Positions 16,672 through 26,373 are shown, counted from the first letter of the stretch. The stretch is 64,000 nt of DNA from Rhizobium sp. CFBP 8762 (GCF_014841565.1 NZ_JACYUD010000001.1:674753-738752); one strand, 5' to 3'. A program made the numbers and translations. Notes: a model not told the origin generated them from the letters alone.

Positions 16672-17751
16672 ATGAACAGGCACATCGATCAGGACAACAC
16701 CGTCAACGCCAGCAGGCGCAGCCTGATGAAGGGAACGGGCCTCGCCGTCGTGGCGATGAGCATGATCCCGGTTGCGACGGCAACAGAGGCCCTTGCGCAG
16801 ACCGCAGCCTGGGACAAGGTGTTTCCAAAGAGCGACAATGTCGATCACCAGAAAGTGTCGTTCAAAAACCGCTACGGCATAGCACTGTCCGGTGACCTCT
16901 ACTTGCCGAAGAACCGCGGCAGTCAGCCATTGCCAGCTCTTGCCATCGGCGGACCTTTCGGTGCCGTGAAGGAGCAATCATCAGGATTGTACGCTCAGAC
17001 CATGGCCGAGCGCGGATTTGCGGCACTGGCCTTTGACCCTTCCTTCACAGGTGAGAGTGGCGGCGAACCCCGCAATGTGGCGTCTCCGGATATCAACACG
17101 GAAGATTTCAGTGCCGCAGTCGACTATCTTGGACTGCAGCCCTTCATCGACCGCGAACGGATCGGCGTGATCGGCATTTGCGGCTGGGGCGGCATGGCTC
17201 TGAATGCCGTCGCCGTGGACAAGCGCGTCAAGGCTGTTGTTGCGACCACGATGTATGACATGGCCCGCGTGATGTCGAAGGGCTACAACGACAGCGTAAC
17301 TCTGGAGCAGCGGACGCAGGCGCTCGAACAGATGAGCCGACAGCGCTGGGCGGATGCGGAAAAGAAGACACCAGCGTACCAGCCAGCCTACATTGTGCTC
17401 AAGGGTGGCGAGGCTCAGTTTCTCGTCGATTACCACGACTACTACATGACGCCCCGCGGCTATCATCCGCGCGCGGTCAACTCGGGCAATGCCTGGACGC
17501 AAACCACGCCGCTGTCGTTCATGAACATGCCGATCCTGACCTACATCGCGGAAATCTCCCCACGCCCGCTTCTGCTCGTGCACGGCGAGAACGCCCATTC
17601 GCGATACTTCAGCGAAACGGCTTTTGCCGCAGCAGCGGAGCCGAAGGAGCTGATGATCATCCCGAACGCCAGCCACACCGATCTCTACGACCGTATGGAT
17701 AAGGTCCCGTTCGACCGGATCGCCGAATTCTTCGGACAGCATCTGGCGTAG
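16672..17751 (+). CDS. Tat-exported alpha/beta hydrolase (dienelactone hydrolase-like)
   Basis: The 359-aa product starts with a twin-arginine signal (Ser-Arg-Arg-Ser-Leu-Met-Lys, then a hydrophobic core ending Ala-Leu-Ala-Gln), so it acts in the periplasm. The fold is alpha/beta hydrolase. The nucleophile elbow reads Gly-Ile-Cys-Gly-Trp-Gly-Gly instead of GxSxG; Cys is the only likely nucleophile, as in dienelactone hydrolases. Candidate acid and base lie near His-Gly-Glu-Asn and Ala-Ser-His-Thr-Asp. The substrate is unknown. It is followed after 11 bp by the decarboxylase/cupin gene. Confidence 0.82.
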   Translation: MNRHIDQDNTVNASRRSLMKGTGLAVVAMSMIPVATATEALAQTAAWDKVFPKSDNVDHQKVSFKNRYGIALSGDLYLPKNRGSQPLPALAIGGPFGAVKEQSSGLYAQTMAERGFAALAFDPSFTGESGGEPRNVASPDINTEDFSAAVDYLGLQPFIDRERIGVIGICGWGGMALNAVAVDKRVKAVVATTMYDMARVMSKGYNDSVTLEQRTQALEQMSRQRWADAEKKTPAYQPAYIVLKGGEAQFLVDYHDYYMTPRGYHPRAVNSGNAWTQTTPLSFMNMPILTYIAEISPRPLLLVHGENAHSRYFSETAFAAAAEPKELMIIPNASHTDLYDRMDKVPFDRIAEFFGQHLA

Positions 17752-17762
17752 GAGAAACGATC

Positions 17763-18953
17763 ATGAAGAACATTGCCGCCAGCATTGCGATCTCTGCTCT
17801 CGCCGCGACAGGTGTGGAGGCGCAGGATGAGCGCCGCAGGGTTGCTCCACCAGCCGTCTACGCCGTCGCACCCGGGCTTGGCCACTTCACCGATGACGTC
17901 CTGTTCGGTGAAGTGTGGGAACGAACCGAACTTGCGCCTCGCGGTCGCAGCCTGGTCACCCTCTCGGCGATCGTGTCCACTGGAAAAACCGCGCAGATAG
18001 CTGCGCATGTGAGCCGCGCCCTGGACAATGATGTGAAGCCCGGCGAGATCGGTGAACTCATAACGCATCTCGCTTTCTACTCGGGCTGGCCGAACGCAAT
18101 CTCTGCCGTCACAGAGACAAAGAAGGTCTTCGACGAGCGCCAGATCGCACCTTTGAACAACAGCGAAGCGACACGCGTCGAATTGGAAGAAGCAGCCGAG
18201 GCCGCTCGAAGGGCGACGGTCGATGCTTCAGTTGCGCCGACAGCGTCGGCACTGGCCAACCTGACCAACCGCGTGCTGTTCGGGGATCTGTGGCAACGAC
18301 CGGATCTTTCAGCGCGAGACCGGAGCCTCGTGACGATGGCCGCCCTGATCGCGGTTGGTCAGCCGGAGCAATTGCCGTTCCATGCTAACCGCGCGATGGA
18401 CAATGGCTTGACGCCGTCAGAAGCTTCGGAAGTACTCACACATGTCGCATTCTACGCCGGCTGGCCCAGAGCCATGTCTGCCGTGCCCATCCTCAAGCAG
18501 GTTTTTGAAAACAGGAAAGGAATTCAGGTGAGCGCTCCTCAGGCAAACATCACGATCACTCCCGCAGGATCCGATGCTGCTTCAGCTCCGGACGCGTACT
18601 TCACAGGCAGTGTCCAGATTTCGGGCCGCTATCAGTCTGAAACTCCTGCCCGTATTGGCGGGGCCACAGTTTCCTTCTCGGCCGGTGCTCGGACGGCCTG
18701 GCACACACATCCTCTCGGACAAACGCTGTTCATCGTGAGCGGACGCGGCTGGGTCCAGAAGGAAGGGGAGCCAGTTCAACACGTCGGTCCAGGAGACGTG
18801 GTCTGGATCCCGCCGCTGATCCGGCATTGGCATGGCGCCTCAAGTAGTGAGCCCATGAGCCATTTTGCCGTGGCCGAGGCGCTCGACGGAAGCTCCGTTA
18901 CCTGGATGGAGAAGGTGTCCGACGAGGATTACGGCAAGGGCCTTGGAGAGTAG
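17763..18953 (+). CDS. Double carboxymuconolactone-decarboxylase domain plus cupin fusion
   Basis: This 396-aa protein has a short N-terminal signal-like stretch and two carboxymuconolactone-decarboxylase/AhpD-like domains (~40-125 and ~160-245, each with His and Leu-Thr-His-(Leu/Val)-Ala-Phe-Tyr-(Ser/Ala)-Gly-Trp). A C-terminal cupin follows (~275-380, with His-Thr-His and a later His-Trp-His). The CMD domains lack the CxxC of AhpD peroxidase reductants, so a decarboxylase-type or binding role is more likely. It follows the hydrolase by 11 bp, suggesting a joint oxidative or aromatic detoxification step. Confidence 0.85.
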   Translation: MKNIAASIAISALAATGVEAQDERRRVAPPAVYAVAPGLGHFTDDVLFGEVWERTELAPRGRSLVTLSAIVSTGKTAQIAAHVSRALDNDVKPGEIGELITHLAFYSGWPNAISAVTETKKVFDERQIAPLNNSEATRVELEEAAEAARRATVDASVAPTASALANLTNRVLFGDLWQRPDLSARDRSLVTMAALIAVGQPEQLPFHANRAMDNGLTPSEASEVLTHVAFYAGWPRAMSAVPILKQVFENRKGIQVSAPQANITITPAGSDAASAPDAYFTGSVQISGRYQSETPARIGGATVSFSAGARTAWHTHPLGQTLFIVSGRGWVQKEGEPVQHVGPGDVVWIPPLIRHWHGASSSEPMSHFAVAEALDGSSVTWMEKVSDEDYGKGLGE

Positions 18954-19018
18954 GACCGAGACCGGTGGGCGCGGGTCCACGTCCACCCACAGATCTAAAA
19001 CGAACTGGAGACGAACAC

Positions 19019-19429
19019 GTGATCAAGACAATGTTGGCCTCTGCTTTTTTCGCAATAGGAGTGACCGGACCTGCCATGGCCCAAGAAACGATCCGATTGT
19101 CTTCCGAATGGGGCGAAGTCACCGCCACCCTCGCCGACAACGAAGCCGCCAAATCCGTGGCGCAGATGCTGCCACTGACGATCGAGATGTCCGACCATAT
19201 GCGCCAGGAAAAGACGGGAAACCTACCCTCCGCCCTTCCTGACCTCCCGCGGCAGCGGGACTTCTCGGTCGGTACGCTCGGACTATGGAGTGTCGGTGAT
19301 TTTGTGATCTACTATCGGAGCGGCCGCGTCCCCTCCCCCGGCATCATCATCCTCGGCCAGGTGACGGGTGATGTTTCGATCTTCGACCGACCGGGATCTG
19401 TCACCGTAACGCTCGAAACGGCCGACTGA
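19019..19429 (+). CDS. Exported cyclophilin-like-fold protein
   Basis: Read from GTG 19019 (GGAG eight bases upstream) the protein has 136 aa and a signal peptide ending Ala-Met-Ala-Gln. The body matches the small cyclophilin-like family (Gly-Glu-Val-Thr-Ala-Thr-Leu, Thr-Ile-Glu-Met-Ser-Asp-His, Gly-Asp-Phe-Val-Ile-Tyr-Tyr, Gly-Gln-Val-Thr-Gly-Asp-Val). No isomerase activity is established for this family. It is last in the LysR-MFS-hydrolase block and often travels with such hydrolase genes. Confidence 0.75.
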   Translation: MIKTMLASAFFAIGVTGPAMAQETIRLSSEWGEVTATLADNEAAKSVAQMLPLTIEMSDHMRQEKTGNLPSALPDLPRQRDFSVGTLGLWSVGDFVIYYRSGRVPSPGIIILGQVTGDVSIFDRPGSVTVTLETAD

Positions 19430-19972
19430 TTGACGCATGCAGCCTCCGACCGTTCCCGCATTTTCAGCCTAGGATCTTGAGCTCAGGCAGTTACGTTAAA
19501 TGTCCTGCTTTCACTGCATATACGAGCAGACCTATCCGACCGACATTGGGGAGTGCATGGTGGCTCTCAATCCTATTGTCCGGACGGCGGCATGGTGCGG
19601 GAAGCGGAAATTATTGCCGGTAGACTCGCCTAGTTGACTGATGCCCAAAGCCAGGGCACAAAGGTGGCATCCACGGTCGCTCGCGATAGGAAAACAGAGG
19701 GAATTTCAAGGCTTTCCACTAAGTCTTTGAATTCATGTGAGAATCCAGGTTCCCCAGCCAACACTTGCCGTTCCAAGATTCTGCTTCGAGCGTGGTGCTA
19801 ATTCGGCAGCCTGTGGTTAAAAGCTCTAAGTCCTTGAATATTTCAGAATGCGAAGCAACAGCCGCGTTGGTAAACAAGTTTCAGTCTCACCTCTGTGCCT
19901 AAGCGGTTACAGAACGGCTTTGTGCAATTGGCGCCCTATATCCTGAAGTCTAAACGAACTAGAAGGTAAAAA
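19430..19972. other. Intergenic 543 bp between accessory block and tRNA-Phe
   Basis: No coding sequence is supported. The stretch holds the half copy of the long repeat (19601-19760) and then about 210 bp of AT-richer sequence up to the tRNA gene. No repeat of the tRNA 3' end is visible elsewhere in the window. Confidence 0.6.
19601..19760 (+). repeat. Long direct repeat DR, copy 3 (5' half only)
   Basis: It aligns with the first ~155 bases of copies 1 and 2, from GAAGCGGAAATTATT through the GCCCAAAGCCAGGGCAC landmark to GTGAGAATCCAGG, in the same orientation. The second half with the GGTCC...GGACC stem is absent. It is 212 bp from the tRNA-Phe 3' end and closes the accessory region. Confidence 0.85.
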
Positions 19973-20048
19973 TGGTGCCCGGAGGCGGATTTGAACCACC
20001 GACACGCGGATTTTCAATCCGCTGCTCTACCAACTGAGCTATCCGGGC
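19973..20048 (-). tRNA. tRNA-Phe (GAA)
   Basis: The reverse strand folds as a standard cloverleaf. The acceptor stem GCCCGGA pairs with TCCGGGC, the D-arm is AGCTCAGTTGGTAGAGC, the anticodon loop is TTGAAAA with GAA, and the T-loop is GGTTCGAATCC. CCA is encoded. The gene is the last of the minus-strand core block. Its 3' end faces the accessory region, a common integration geometry. Confidence 0.97.
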
Positions 20049-20199
20049 AGATCATGAAGCCGAAGCCATCATGTGAAGGGGTTGGTGTCCCCCTCGGGTG
20101 AGCGGCGTTATACCAGTTCGTTTTTTTCTGTCCAGCACCAAACGCTGATTTTGCAAAGAAATTTTCGCAGAATGAAAACCCGCGAACACTCCAAATTTC

Positions 20200-20394
20200 T
20201 TACTTGTCTTCGTCCGCTTTCGACTCGTCATCGGCCACCGGAATGGCATAGGAACCCGACAGCCAGCGGTTCAGATCAATGTTGCGACAGCGGTCCGAGC
20301 AGAATGGGTAGTTTTCACGCGTCGAAGGACGCGAGCATTCAGGGCACGGGCGCGCTTTGCGCAACGGCTCCACTTTCTGGTTGACGCCAGACAT
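20200..20394 (-). CDS. yacG: DNA gyrase inhibitor YacG
   Basis: A 64-aa zinc protein with Cys-Pro-Glu-Cys and Cys-Ser-Asp-Arg-Cys, then Asp-Leu-Asn-Arg-Trp: the YacG signature. YacG binds GyrB and blocks DNA binding. It starts three bases after the maf stop, and both are in the minus-strand operon that begins upstream with murA or hisD. Confidence 0.93.
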   Translation of the reverse strand: MSGVNQKVEPLRKARPCPECSRPSTRENYPFCSDRCRNIDLNRWLSGSYAIPVADDESKADEDK

Positions 20395-20397
20395 GTC

Positions 20398-21018
20398 TTA
20401 ACCCTCAAGCCAGCCCTGCTGTACATTGAAACCTTCACCAGCCAGAAGGCTCGTGGTTTCATACAGCGGCAGGCCGACCACATTTGTGTACGATCCAACC
20501 AGCTTGACAACAAAGCTGCCAGCAATGCCCTGAATGGCATAGCCGCCCGCTTTGCCGCGCCACTGGCCGGACGCAATATAGGAATCGATCTCTTTTGCGG
20601 AAAGGCGCTTGAAGCGAACTTTCGTATCGATAACCTTCTGCCGCAGCTTGCCCGATGGCGTGGCAAGGCAGATACCCGTATAGACCCGGTGGTTGCGGCC
20701 CGACAGCAGGTTGAGCGCCGCCAGCACCTCATCGGTTGTCTCTGTCTTGGGCAGGATACGGCGTCCGACAGATACGACCGTATCCGCCGCAAGAATAAAG
20801 CTACCCTTCCATTCGGCATCGCGGTCAAGAGCCTGCAACGCAGCGCCGGCTTTTTCGGCAGACAGGCGGCGCGCCAAAGAGCGCGGATGCTCTGTTTTTC
20901 GGGCCCCTTCATCAATGTCCATGGGCATCAGGCGCGCAGGCTCAATGCCCGCTTGCGCCAGAAGCTCGACACGGCGAGGAGATCCGGATGCCAGGATCAG
21001 CTTATGATTCAGCGCCAT
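20398..21018 (-). CDS. maf: Maf-family nucleoside triphosphate pyrophosphatase
   Basis: This 206-aa protein opens with Ile-Leu-Ala-Ser-Gly-Ser-Pro-Arg-Arg, the Maf nucleotide-binding motif. It has Ala-Asp-Thr-Val-Val with the catalytic Asp, and Gly-Gly-Tyr-Ala-Ile-Gln-Gly. Maf proteins hydrolyse non-canonical or pyrimidine NTPs. The gene lies between infA and yacG, the common alphaproteobacterial order. Confidence 0.94.
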   Translation of the reverse strand: MALNHKLILASGSPRRVELLAQAGIEPARLMPMDIDEGARKTEHPRSLARRLSAEKAGAALQALDRDAEWKGSFILAADTVVSVGRRILPKTETTDEVLAALNLLSGRNHRVYTGICLATPSGKLRQKVIDTKVRFKRLSAKEIDSYIASGQWRGKAGGYAIQGIAGSFVVKLVGSYTNVVGLPLYETTSLLAGEGFNVQQGWLEG

Positions 21019-21101
21019 TGCAGTCGGATGTCCTGTTGCTCAGTGAAAGTGCACGCTGTCTCCAAAAACCGGTACCGACAGGCATACACGAAAATCGCGT
21101 T

Positions 21102-21320
21102 TTACTTGAAGCGATAGGTGATACGGCCTTTGGTCAGGTCGTAAGGGGTCATTTCAACCAGAACCTTGTCGCCCGCCAGAACGCGGATACGGTTTTTACG
21201 CATACGGCCAGCCGTGTGCGCGATAATCTCATGTTCATTCTCAAGCTTCACGCGAAACGTCGCGTTCGGCAGCAATTCACTGACGACACCGGGGAATTCA
21301 AGAACTTCTTCTTTCGCCAT
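21102..21320 (-). CDS. infA: Translation initiation factor IF-1
   Basis: This 72-aa OB-fold protein has full family length, with Ala-Lys-Glu-Glu at the start, Phe-Arg-Val-Lys-Leu-Glu-Asn and His-Thr-Ala-Gly-Arg-Met-Arg-Lys in the middle, and Thr-Lys-Gly-Arg-Ile-Thr-Tyr-Arg at the end. IF-1 binds the 30S A site during initiation. Confidence 0.98.
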   Translation of the reverse strand: MAKEEVLEFPGVVSELLPNATFRVKLENEHEIIAHTAGRMRKNRIRVLAGDKVLVEMTPYDLTKGRITYRFK

Positions 21321-21522
21321 GTAGTGGGTAACTTCCTGTGTTAGATGGGCGAGACGCAGGATGCGTCCGTCAAAATTTGCCGGAAACTACACAATCGACA
21401 GGGATTTGTGAACTCCCGAGACGTGTGCTTTCCGGTATTTCAGCGTATAGGCAGCTTTATTCTTGCGCTTGGAGCGCCGTGCGCCCATCTAGGCCCACAA
21501 AAGGTCGCTCTAACTTTTATTT

Positions 21523-22023
21523 TTACGCATCAGGCTTGCCGAAAATCGATTCCGATTGTCTGGCCGATGCTGCGGCGCCAAGGCGCTGCTCAATCAACGC
21601 TGCCAGATGGTTTCGAACCTCGCGATACGCTGCCACAACATGGTCGCGAGAGCCTTCCGCCACGGTCGGGTCCGGTGTCGGCCAATAGATGACATCCACC
21701 GCACTCGCGCGCGTCAGTTCCAAAGCTATATGGTGCGCCTCAGGGGCAAGTGTAACGATCATATCAAAATAATCGTCTTCGAGATCTTCCAGCGTATGCG
21801 GCTGGTGCCGCCCGCCCGTCAGTCCCACCTCCTGCAACACCACCTCGACAAACGGATCGATCTGACCGGACATGACGCCTGCGGACGCAACATAGGTTCC
21901 CGCCGGCAACAACGCCTTGGCCAGCGCTTCTGCCATGGGTGAGCGAATGGAATTCATGCGGCACATAAACAGGATGGAGCGTGGCGCGCTGGCAACTGGC
22001 CGGGAGTCTGGCAAAGCAATCAT
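21523..22023 (-). CDS. Low-molecular-weight phosphotyrosine phosphatase / arsenate-reductase-like protein
   Basis: The 166-aa protein (from ATG 22023) has the CX5R P-loop Cys-Arg-Met-Asn-Ser-Ile-Arg followed by Ser-Pro-Met-Ala-Glu. A late Asp-Pro motif (Thr-Pro-Asp-Pro-Thr) supplies the general acid. The fold covers both protein tyrosine phosphatases and ArsC of the thioredoxin type; the setting among core genes argues for a phosphatase. A start at 22050 would overlap the UPF0262 gene and is less likely. Confidence 0.85.
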   Translation of the reverse strand: MIALPDSRPVASAPRSILFMCRMNSIRSPMAEALAKALLPAGTYVASAGVMSGQIDPFVEVVLQEVGLTGGRHQPHTLEDLEDDYFDMIVTLAPEAHHIALELTRASAVDVIYWPTPDPTVAEGSRDHVVAAYREVRNHLAALIEQRLGAAASARQSESIFGKPDA

Positions 22024-22027
22024 GCTG

Positions 22028-22504
22028 CTAACCCCGCCAGTACAGCACACACACCAGCGTAAACAGCCGACGTGCCGTGCTGAAATCCATAGTGATCTTG
22101 CCGGAAAGGCGATCGATCAGAATTTGGGAACCCTCATTGTGCAGGCCACGCCGCCCCATGTCGATGGCCTCGATCTGGCGCGGTGTTGCCGCGCGAATGG
22201 CCTCGTAATAGCTCTCACACATCAGAAAGTAATCTTTGACGATGCGGCGGAACGGCGTGAGCGACAGGATGTGGGTGGCGACGTCACCGCCGTCTTCGGT
22301 CACAATCGTCAGCACCAGCCGCTTATCAGCCAACGACAGTTTAAGCCGGTACGGCCCGCCATCATGCTCCACGGGCTGAAACATGTTGTCCTCGATCAGA
22401 TCGAAGATCGCCACCGCCCGTTCATGCTCCACATCGGGCGTGGACCGCCCGATGCTTTCATCCAGTATCACGTCGCACAGTCGGAAATTGCTTTTGACTA
22501 CCAT
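22028..22504 (-). CDS. UPF0262 family protein
   Basis: A 158-aa conserved protein with [16 protein letters not shown] and Glu-His-Glu-Arg-Ala-Val-Ala-Ile. It is found next to hisD throughout the order; its function is unknown. I chose ATG 22504 because the longer frame starts with TTG inside hisD and lacks conservation there. The gene follows hisD by 19 bases. Confidence 0.88.
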   Translation of the reverse strand: MVVKSNFRLCDVILDESIGRSTPDVEHERAVAIFDLIEDNMFQPVEHDGGPYRLKLSLADKRLVLTIVTEDGGDVATHILSLTPFRRIVKDYFLMCESYYEAIRAATPRQIEAIDMGRRGLHNEGSQILIDRLSGKITMDFSTARRLFTLVCVLYWRG

Positions 22505-22523
22505 GACCGATGTGCCACCATGA

Positions 22524-23822
22524 TCAATCGCCAAGGTTCAGCCGGATGGATACCGAGCGGGCGTGCGCGTCCAGCCCCTCGCACCGCGCCAATGCTATTG
22601 CCGCAGGCCCCAGATCCCGCAACTGCTCGGCACCCAGTTTCAGGATTGACGTGCGCTTCATGTAGTCCAGCACGGAAAGCCCTGATGAGAACCGTGCAGA
22701 CCGCGCCGTGGGTAGAACGTGGTTTGAGCCGCCGACATAATCGCCGATGACTTCCGGGGTATGGCGACCGACGAAAATGGCTCCCGCATTGCGGATTTTC
22801 GGGATCATGGCATCAGGATCATCTATCGCAAGTTCCAGATGCTCAGCAGCGATGCGGTTTGCCAGCGCAGGGGCGGCGCCCAGATCATCAACGATGATGA
22901 TAGCACCGAAATCCCGCCAGCTTGCTGCCGCCGTCTCACTGCGTGAGAGCGTTTTGAGCTGCCGCTCGACTGCGGCCTGTACGGAACCTGCAAATTCCAC
23001 GTCATCACAGATCAGAATCGATTGCGCACCGGGGTCGTGCTCTGCCTGCGCCAGAAGATCGGCGGCAAGCCAGTCCGGATCGTTGTTCTTGTCGGCAATG
23101 ATCAACACTTCGGATGGACCGGCAATCATATCGATACCCACCACGCCGAACACATCACGCTTGGCCGCGGCGACATAGGCATTGCCGGGGCCGACGATTT
23201 TCGCCACAGGTGCAATCGTTTCCGTGCCGTAGGCCAGGGCTGCAATCGCCTGTGCACCGCCAATCCGGTAGATTTCCTCAACGCCTGCCATGCGGGCTGC
23301 GGCCAGCACCGCCGGGTTGATTGTGCCCTCCTTGGCTGGAACCACCATCACGACACGCTCCACGCCTGCTACTTTGGCGGGCAGTGCGTTCATCAACACG
23401 GAGCTTGGATAGCTGGCCGTGCCGCCCGGAACATACAGGCCGACAGCATCGATCGGTGTCCAGCGGGAACCGAGAACCACCCCCATGGAATCCTCGTAAA
23501 TATCGTCCTTGGGAAGCTGGCGGCTGTGGTGGGCCTCAATGCGCACGGCAGCAACCTTGAGCGCGCCCAGAACTTCGTCCGGCACCGCCTCGATTGCCCG
23601 GTCAACCTCTTCCGGCAATACGGCCATAGGCGTGACGCGGAAATCAATGCCGTCATATTTCTGGGAATACTCGATCAGCGCTTCATCACCCAGCATCCGC
23701 ACGTCATCGATAATGCTCCGCACCACCGCGTGAACATCCTGCGAGCTTTCCCGTTTTGTGGTGAGGAAAGCAGCAAAGCGCGCATCAAAATCACCCGCGC
23801 GTTGATCCAGCCAGATTGCCAA
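22524..23822 (-). CDS. hisD: Histidinol dehydrogenase
   Basis: This 432-aa enzyme oxidises L-histidinol to L-histidine in two NAD-dependent steps. Visible signatures include Tyr-Val-Pro-Gly-Gly-Thr-Ala-Ser-Tyr, Val-Gly-Pro-Gly-Asn-Ala-Tyr-Val, Ile-Ala-Gly-Pro-Ser-Glu-Val, and the zinc and substrate His/Glu set in Ala-Glu-His-Leu-Glu and Gly-Gly-Ser-Asn-His-Val-Leu-Pro-Thr. Length and start are normal. Confidence 0.98.
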   Translation of the reverse strand: MAIWLDQRAGDFDARFAAFLTTKRESSQDVHAVVRSIIDDVRMLGDEALIEYSQKYDGIDFRVTPMAVLPEEVDRAIEAVPDEVLGALKVAAVRIEAHHSRQLPKDDIYEDSMGVVLGSRWTPIDAVGLYVPGGTASYPSSVLMNALPAKVAGVERVVMVVPAKEGTINPAVLAAARMAGVEEIYRIGGAQAIAALAYGTETIAPVAKIVGPGNAYVAAAKRDVFGVVGIDMIAGPSEVLIIADKNNDPDWLAADLLAQAEHDPGAQSILICDDVEFAGSVQAAVERQLKTLSRSETAAASWRDFGAIIIVDDLGAAPALANRIAAEHLELAIDDPDAMIPKIRNAGAIFVGRHTPEVIGDYVGGSNHVLPTARSARFSSGLSVLDYMKRTSILKLGAEQLRDLGPAAIALARCEGLDAHARSVSIRLNLGD

Positions 23823-23861
23823 GAATATCCCCTTTATCAGTCCTGATCAAACATTTCATTT

Positions 23862-23966
23862 TAGGCATGTCCATGCAAGCATTGCTTCGCGCTTTGCCGG
23901 AAATGCTCTCATTCCGTATTGGCCGCGTTGTCTGGACGTGAAGACGACTCCGTTTTCACTGGCTGC
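23862..23966. repeat. RIME/Bru-RS-like intergenic mosaic repeat (degenerate)
   Basis: The stretch between DUF2948 and hisD contains GCATGTCC, GCCGGAAATGCTCT and GTCTGGACGTGAAGACGACTCCGTTTTCACTGG. These are parts of the palindromic modules found at six other sites in the window. Confidence 0.7.
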
Positions 23967-23967
23967 T

Positions 23968-24405
23968 TTAGGCGGCACTGTGCCTGGGCTTCAGCGTCGT
24001 TTCCCACGCACCGCCCAAATCCGCAAGTTGTGCTTCTATGCACTCCACATCCAGAACGATTTCCGCGCCGCCTGCCAGCACCAGAGCAATCGAACCATCC
24101 GGTCCCTCGCCGTTCGGCTCGAAGTTCAATGCCAGAAGGGATAAAACGGCTTCGCGATCCTGCAGATTGATGCCGATAGAGCGCGCAGCCTTGACCCGCT
24201 TGAATGCAATGGCAGAGCGCCGGCGCTCGAACGATTTGGCCTTATCATCGGCCGTCTCCCACACGAACCGGTTCACAGAGACGACAAACTGCCCGCTTCT
24301 GGTAGAAAAGCTGGCATCCCCCACCTTGAAGACCGCATCCTGCACATGTGCAGACACGATACCAAGATCTTCCGCATCCAGCGCCATCAATTTCAAACTA
24401 TCCAT
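23968..24405 (-). CDS. DUF2948 family protein
   Basis: A 145-aa protein starting Met-Asp-Ser-Leu-Lys-Leu-Met-Ala-Leu-Asp-Ala-Glu-Asp-Leu, the typical DUF2948 opening, with Asn-Arg-Phe-Val-Trp-Glu and an arginine-rich stretch in the middle. Conserved between murA and hisD in this order; function unknown. The longer frame to 24498 adds an unconserved N-terminus. Confidence 0.88.
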   Translation of the reverse strand: MDSLKLMALDAEDLGIVSAHVQDAVFKVGDASFSTRSGQFVVSVNRFVWETADDKAKSFERRRSAIAFKRVKAARSIGINLQDREAVLSLLALNFEPNGEGPDGSIALVLAGGAEIVLDVECIEAQLADLGGAWETTLKPRHSAA

Positions 24406-24475
24406 GTCCGTCCCTCGCAGTTCACAACTTACACGAGATAGGAAGCCGCGTGCTGAACGGCAACCAGATTCACGA

Positions 24476-25768
24476 TCAGTCGCTGACGCGTTCGACAAGG
24501 GCGCCGCAGCGCGTCAATTTTTCCTCCAGTCGCTCAAAACCGCGATCCAGATGGTAGACGCGAGATACGGTCGTCTCCCCTTCCGCCACCAGACCGGCAA
24601 TAACGAGCGACACGGAAGCACGCAGATCGGTAGCCATAACTGGCGCGCCGCGCAGACGGGGCACGCCTTCGATCTTGGCAGTCTGGCCGGACAGTGAGAT
24701 TTTGGCGCCAAGACGCGCCAGTTCCTGCACATGCATGAAGCGGTTTTCGAAGATCGTTTCCGTGATGTGCGACACGCCGGACGAGCGCGTCATCAACCCC
24801 ATGAACTGGGCCTGCAAATCCGTAGGAAAGCCCGGGAACGGGTCGGTGACGACATCCACAGGCCGGATTTCGCCGCCCTTGCGCACAACGCGCAAGCCTG
24901 TTTCCGTTTCAGTGATTTCGGCACCGGCGCGGCGGATGGCTTCCAGCGCTGTTTCCAGAAGACGGGCGCTCGTGCCCTCCAGAACCACATCGCCCCCGGT
25001 CATGGCGACCGCCATGGCATAGGTGCCTGTTTCAATCCGGTCCGGGAGGACCCGATGGCGCGCGCCCGACAGCGAATCAACGCCTTCAATGGTAATTTCG
25101 CTTGTGCCGGCACCGGTGATTTTCGCGCCCATGGCAATCAGGCAGTTGGCAAGATCGACCACTTCCGGCTCGCGTGCTGCATTGCCGATGATCGTGGTGC
25201 CCCGGGCCAGCGTTGCGGCCATCAGCATGACATGCGTTGCGCCGACGGACACCTTGGGAAACACATAACGCGCGCCCACAAGGCCGCCCTTGGGCGCGGT
25301 CGCGTTGATGTAGCCGCTGTCGATTTCAATCGTCGCGCCAAGGGCTTTCAGCGCCTCGATGAACAGATCGACGGGGCGTGTACCGATGGCGCAGCCACCG
25401 GGCAGTGACACGCGTGCCTGTCCCGCACGCGCCAGAAGCGGGCCGATGACCCAGAAACTTGCGCGCATCTTGGATACGAGTTCATAGGGTGCGGTGGTAT
25501 CAACGATGTTGCGGCAGGTGAAATGGACCGTACGGGAATAGCCTTCTCCCTGACGTTCGCGACGGCCATTGACCGAAATATCGACGCCATGGTTGCCGAG
25601 AATGCGGATAAGCTGTTCCACATCGGCCAGATGCGGCACATTTTCCAGCGTCAGCGTATCATCGGTCAACAGCGAGGCGATCATCAGCGGAAGAGCTGCG
25701 TTCTTGGCGCCGGAAATGGGAATAATGCCGTTCAGCTCATTGCCGCCGGTTATGCGAATACGATCCAT
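24476..25768 (-). CDS. murA: UDP-N-acetylglucosamine 1-carboxyvinyltransferase
   Basis: This 430-aa enzyme of normal length adds enolpyruvate to UDP-GlcNAc, the first committed step of peptidoglycan synthesis. The N-terminus has [10 protein letters not shown]. The catalytic Cys, the fosfomycin target, is in [12 protein letters not shown]. Confidence 0.98.
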   Translation of the reverse strand: MDRIRITGGNELNGIIPISGAKNAALPLMIASLLTDDTLTLENVPHLADVEQLIRILGNHGVDISVNGRRERQGEGYSRTVHFTCRNIVDTTAPYELVSKMRASFWVIGPLLARAGQARVSLPGGCAIGTRPVDLFIEALKALGATIEIDSGYINATAPKGGLVGARYVFPKVSVGATHVMLMAATLARGTTIIGNAAREPEVVDLANCLIAMGAKITGAGTSEITIEGVDSLSGARHRVLPDRIETGTYAMAVAMTGGDVVLEGTSARLLETALEAIRRAGAEITETETGLRVVRKGGEIRPVDVVTDPFPGFPTDLQAQFMGLMTRSSGVSHITETIFENRFMHVQELARLGAKISLSGQTAKIEGVPRLRGAPVMATDLRASVSLVIAGLVAEGETTVSRVYHLDRGFERLEEKLTRCGALVERVSD

Positions 25769-25986
25769 GAACTCCTACGGGCCGCGCCCGCCTTTCCTAA
25801 ACTCTTGCATTTCCAGCAAAGCGGAATCGCTTTCGCGCCCGGACATGCGCAACAAAGATATGAGCAGAAGACCGACGCCTGTCGCTGCCGCTGTTTTCCA
25901 TGTCTCTTTAACGCGGCTTTGCGGGCGTGCAAATCACCTGTGAAAAATATCGCCCATAAAAACATCGGGCTTGGCGTTTAAAAGGT

Positions 25987-26214
25987 TCAATCCTGTGATT
26001 CGTCCAATTTTGCGGCAGGCAGTCCATTGGTTTCATCGGCTGCACCGGCACGGCGGGCACGTCCCTGCTGCTTGCGCCGCATCAGATTTTCGCGCAGGGT
26101 CTGGGCTGCACGGGCCTTTCGCTCATCGGCGCGGGCCTGCACATCGGGCTTGACTGTAAACGCCTGCCCTTTTGGGGAGGGCGCTTGCGGGGATGTATCC
26201 TCAGGATTTTGCAT
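25987..26214 (-). CDS. Small conserved basic protein of unknown function
   Basis: This 75-aa product ends with a charged helical region: Arg-Ala-Ala-Gln-Thr-Leu-Arg-Glu-Asn-Leu, then Arg-Arg-Lys-Gln-Gln-Gly-Arg-Ala-Arg-Arg. That pattern recurs in short uncharacterised proteins of rhizobia near murA. No ribosome site is obvious; an ATG at 26241 is the alternative start. It could encode a nucleic-acid-binding protein, but that is a guess from charge. Confidence 0.6.
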   Translation of the reverse strand: MQNPEDTSPQAPSPKGQAFTVKPDVQARADERKARAAQTLRENLMRRKQQGRARRAGAADETNGLPAAKLDESQD

Positions 26215-26373
26215 GGGGTGATTGATAGCGCAAAAATGCATATTTCAAAAGTGCTGATGAAAATTCCACAATGTCGCTGGCATCTTGCCATTTGCAGCTT
26301 GCGCTGACGGTAAACCTATGGCAATAGGCCCCTCGTTCAGCGCTGCTTTATCAAAGGCATTTGCGAACCGGAT

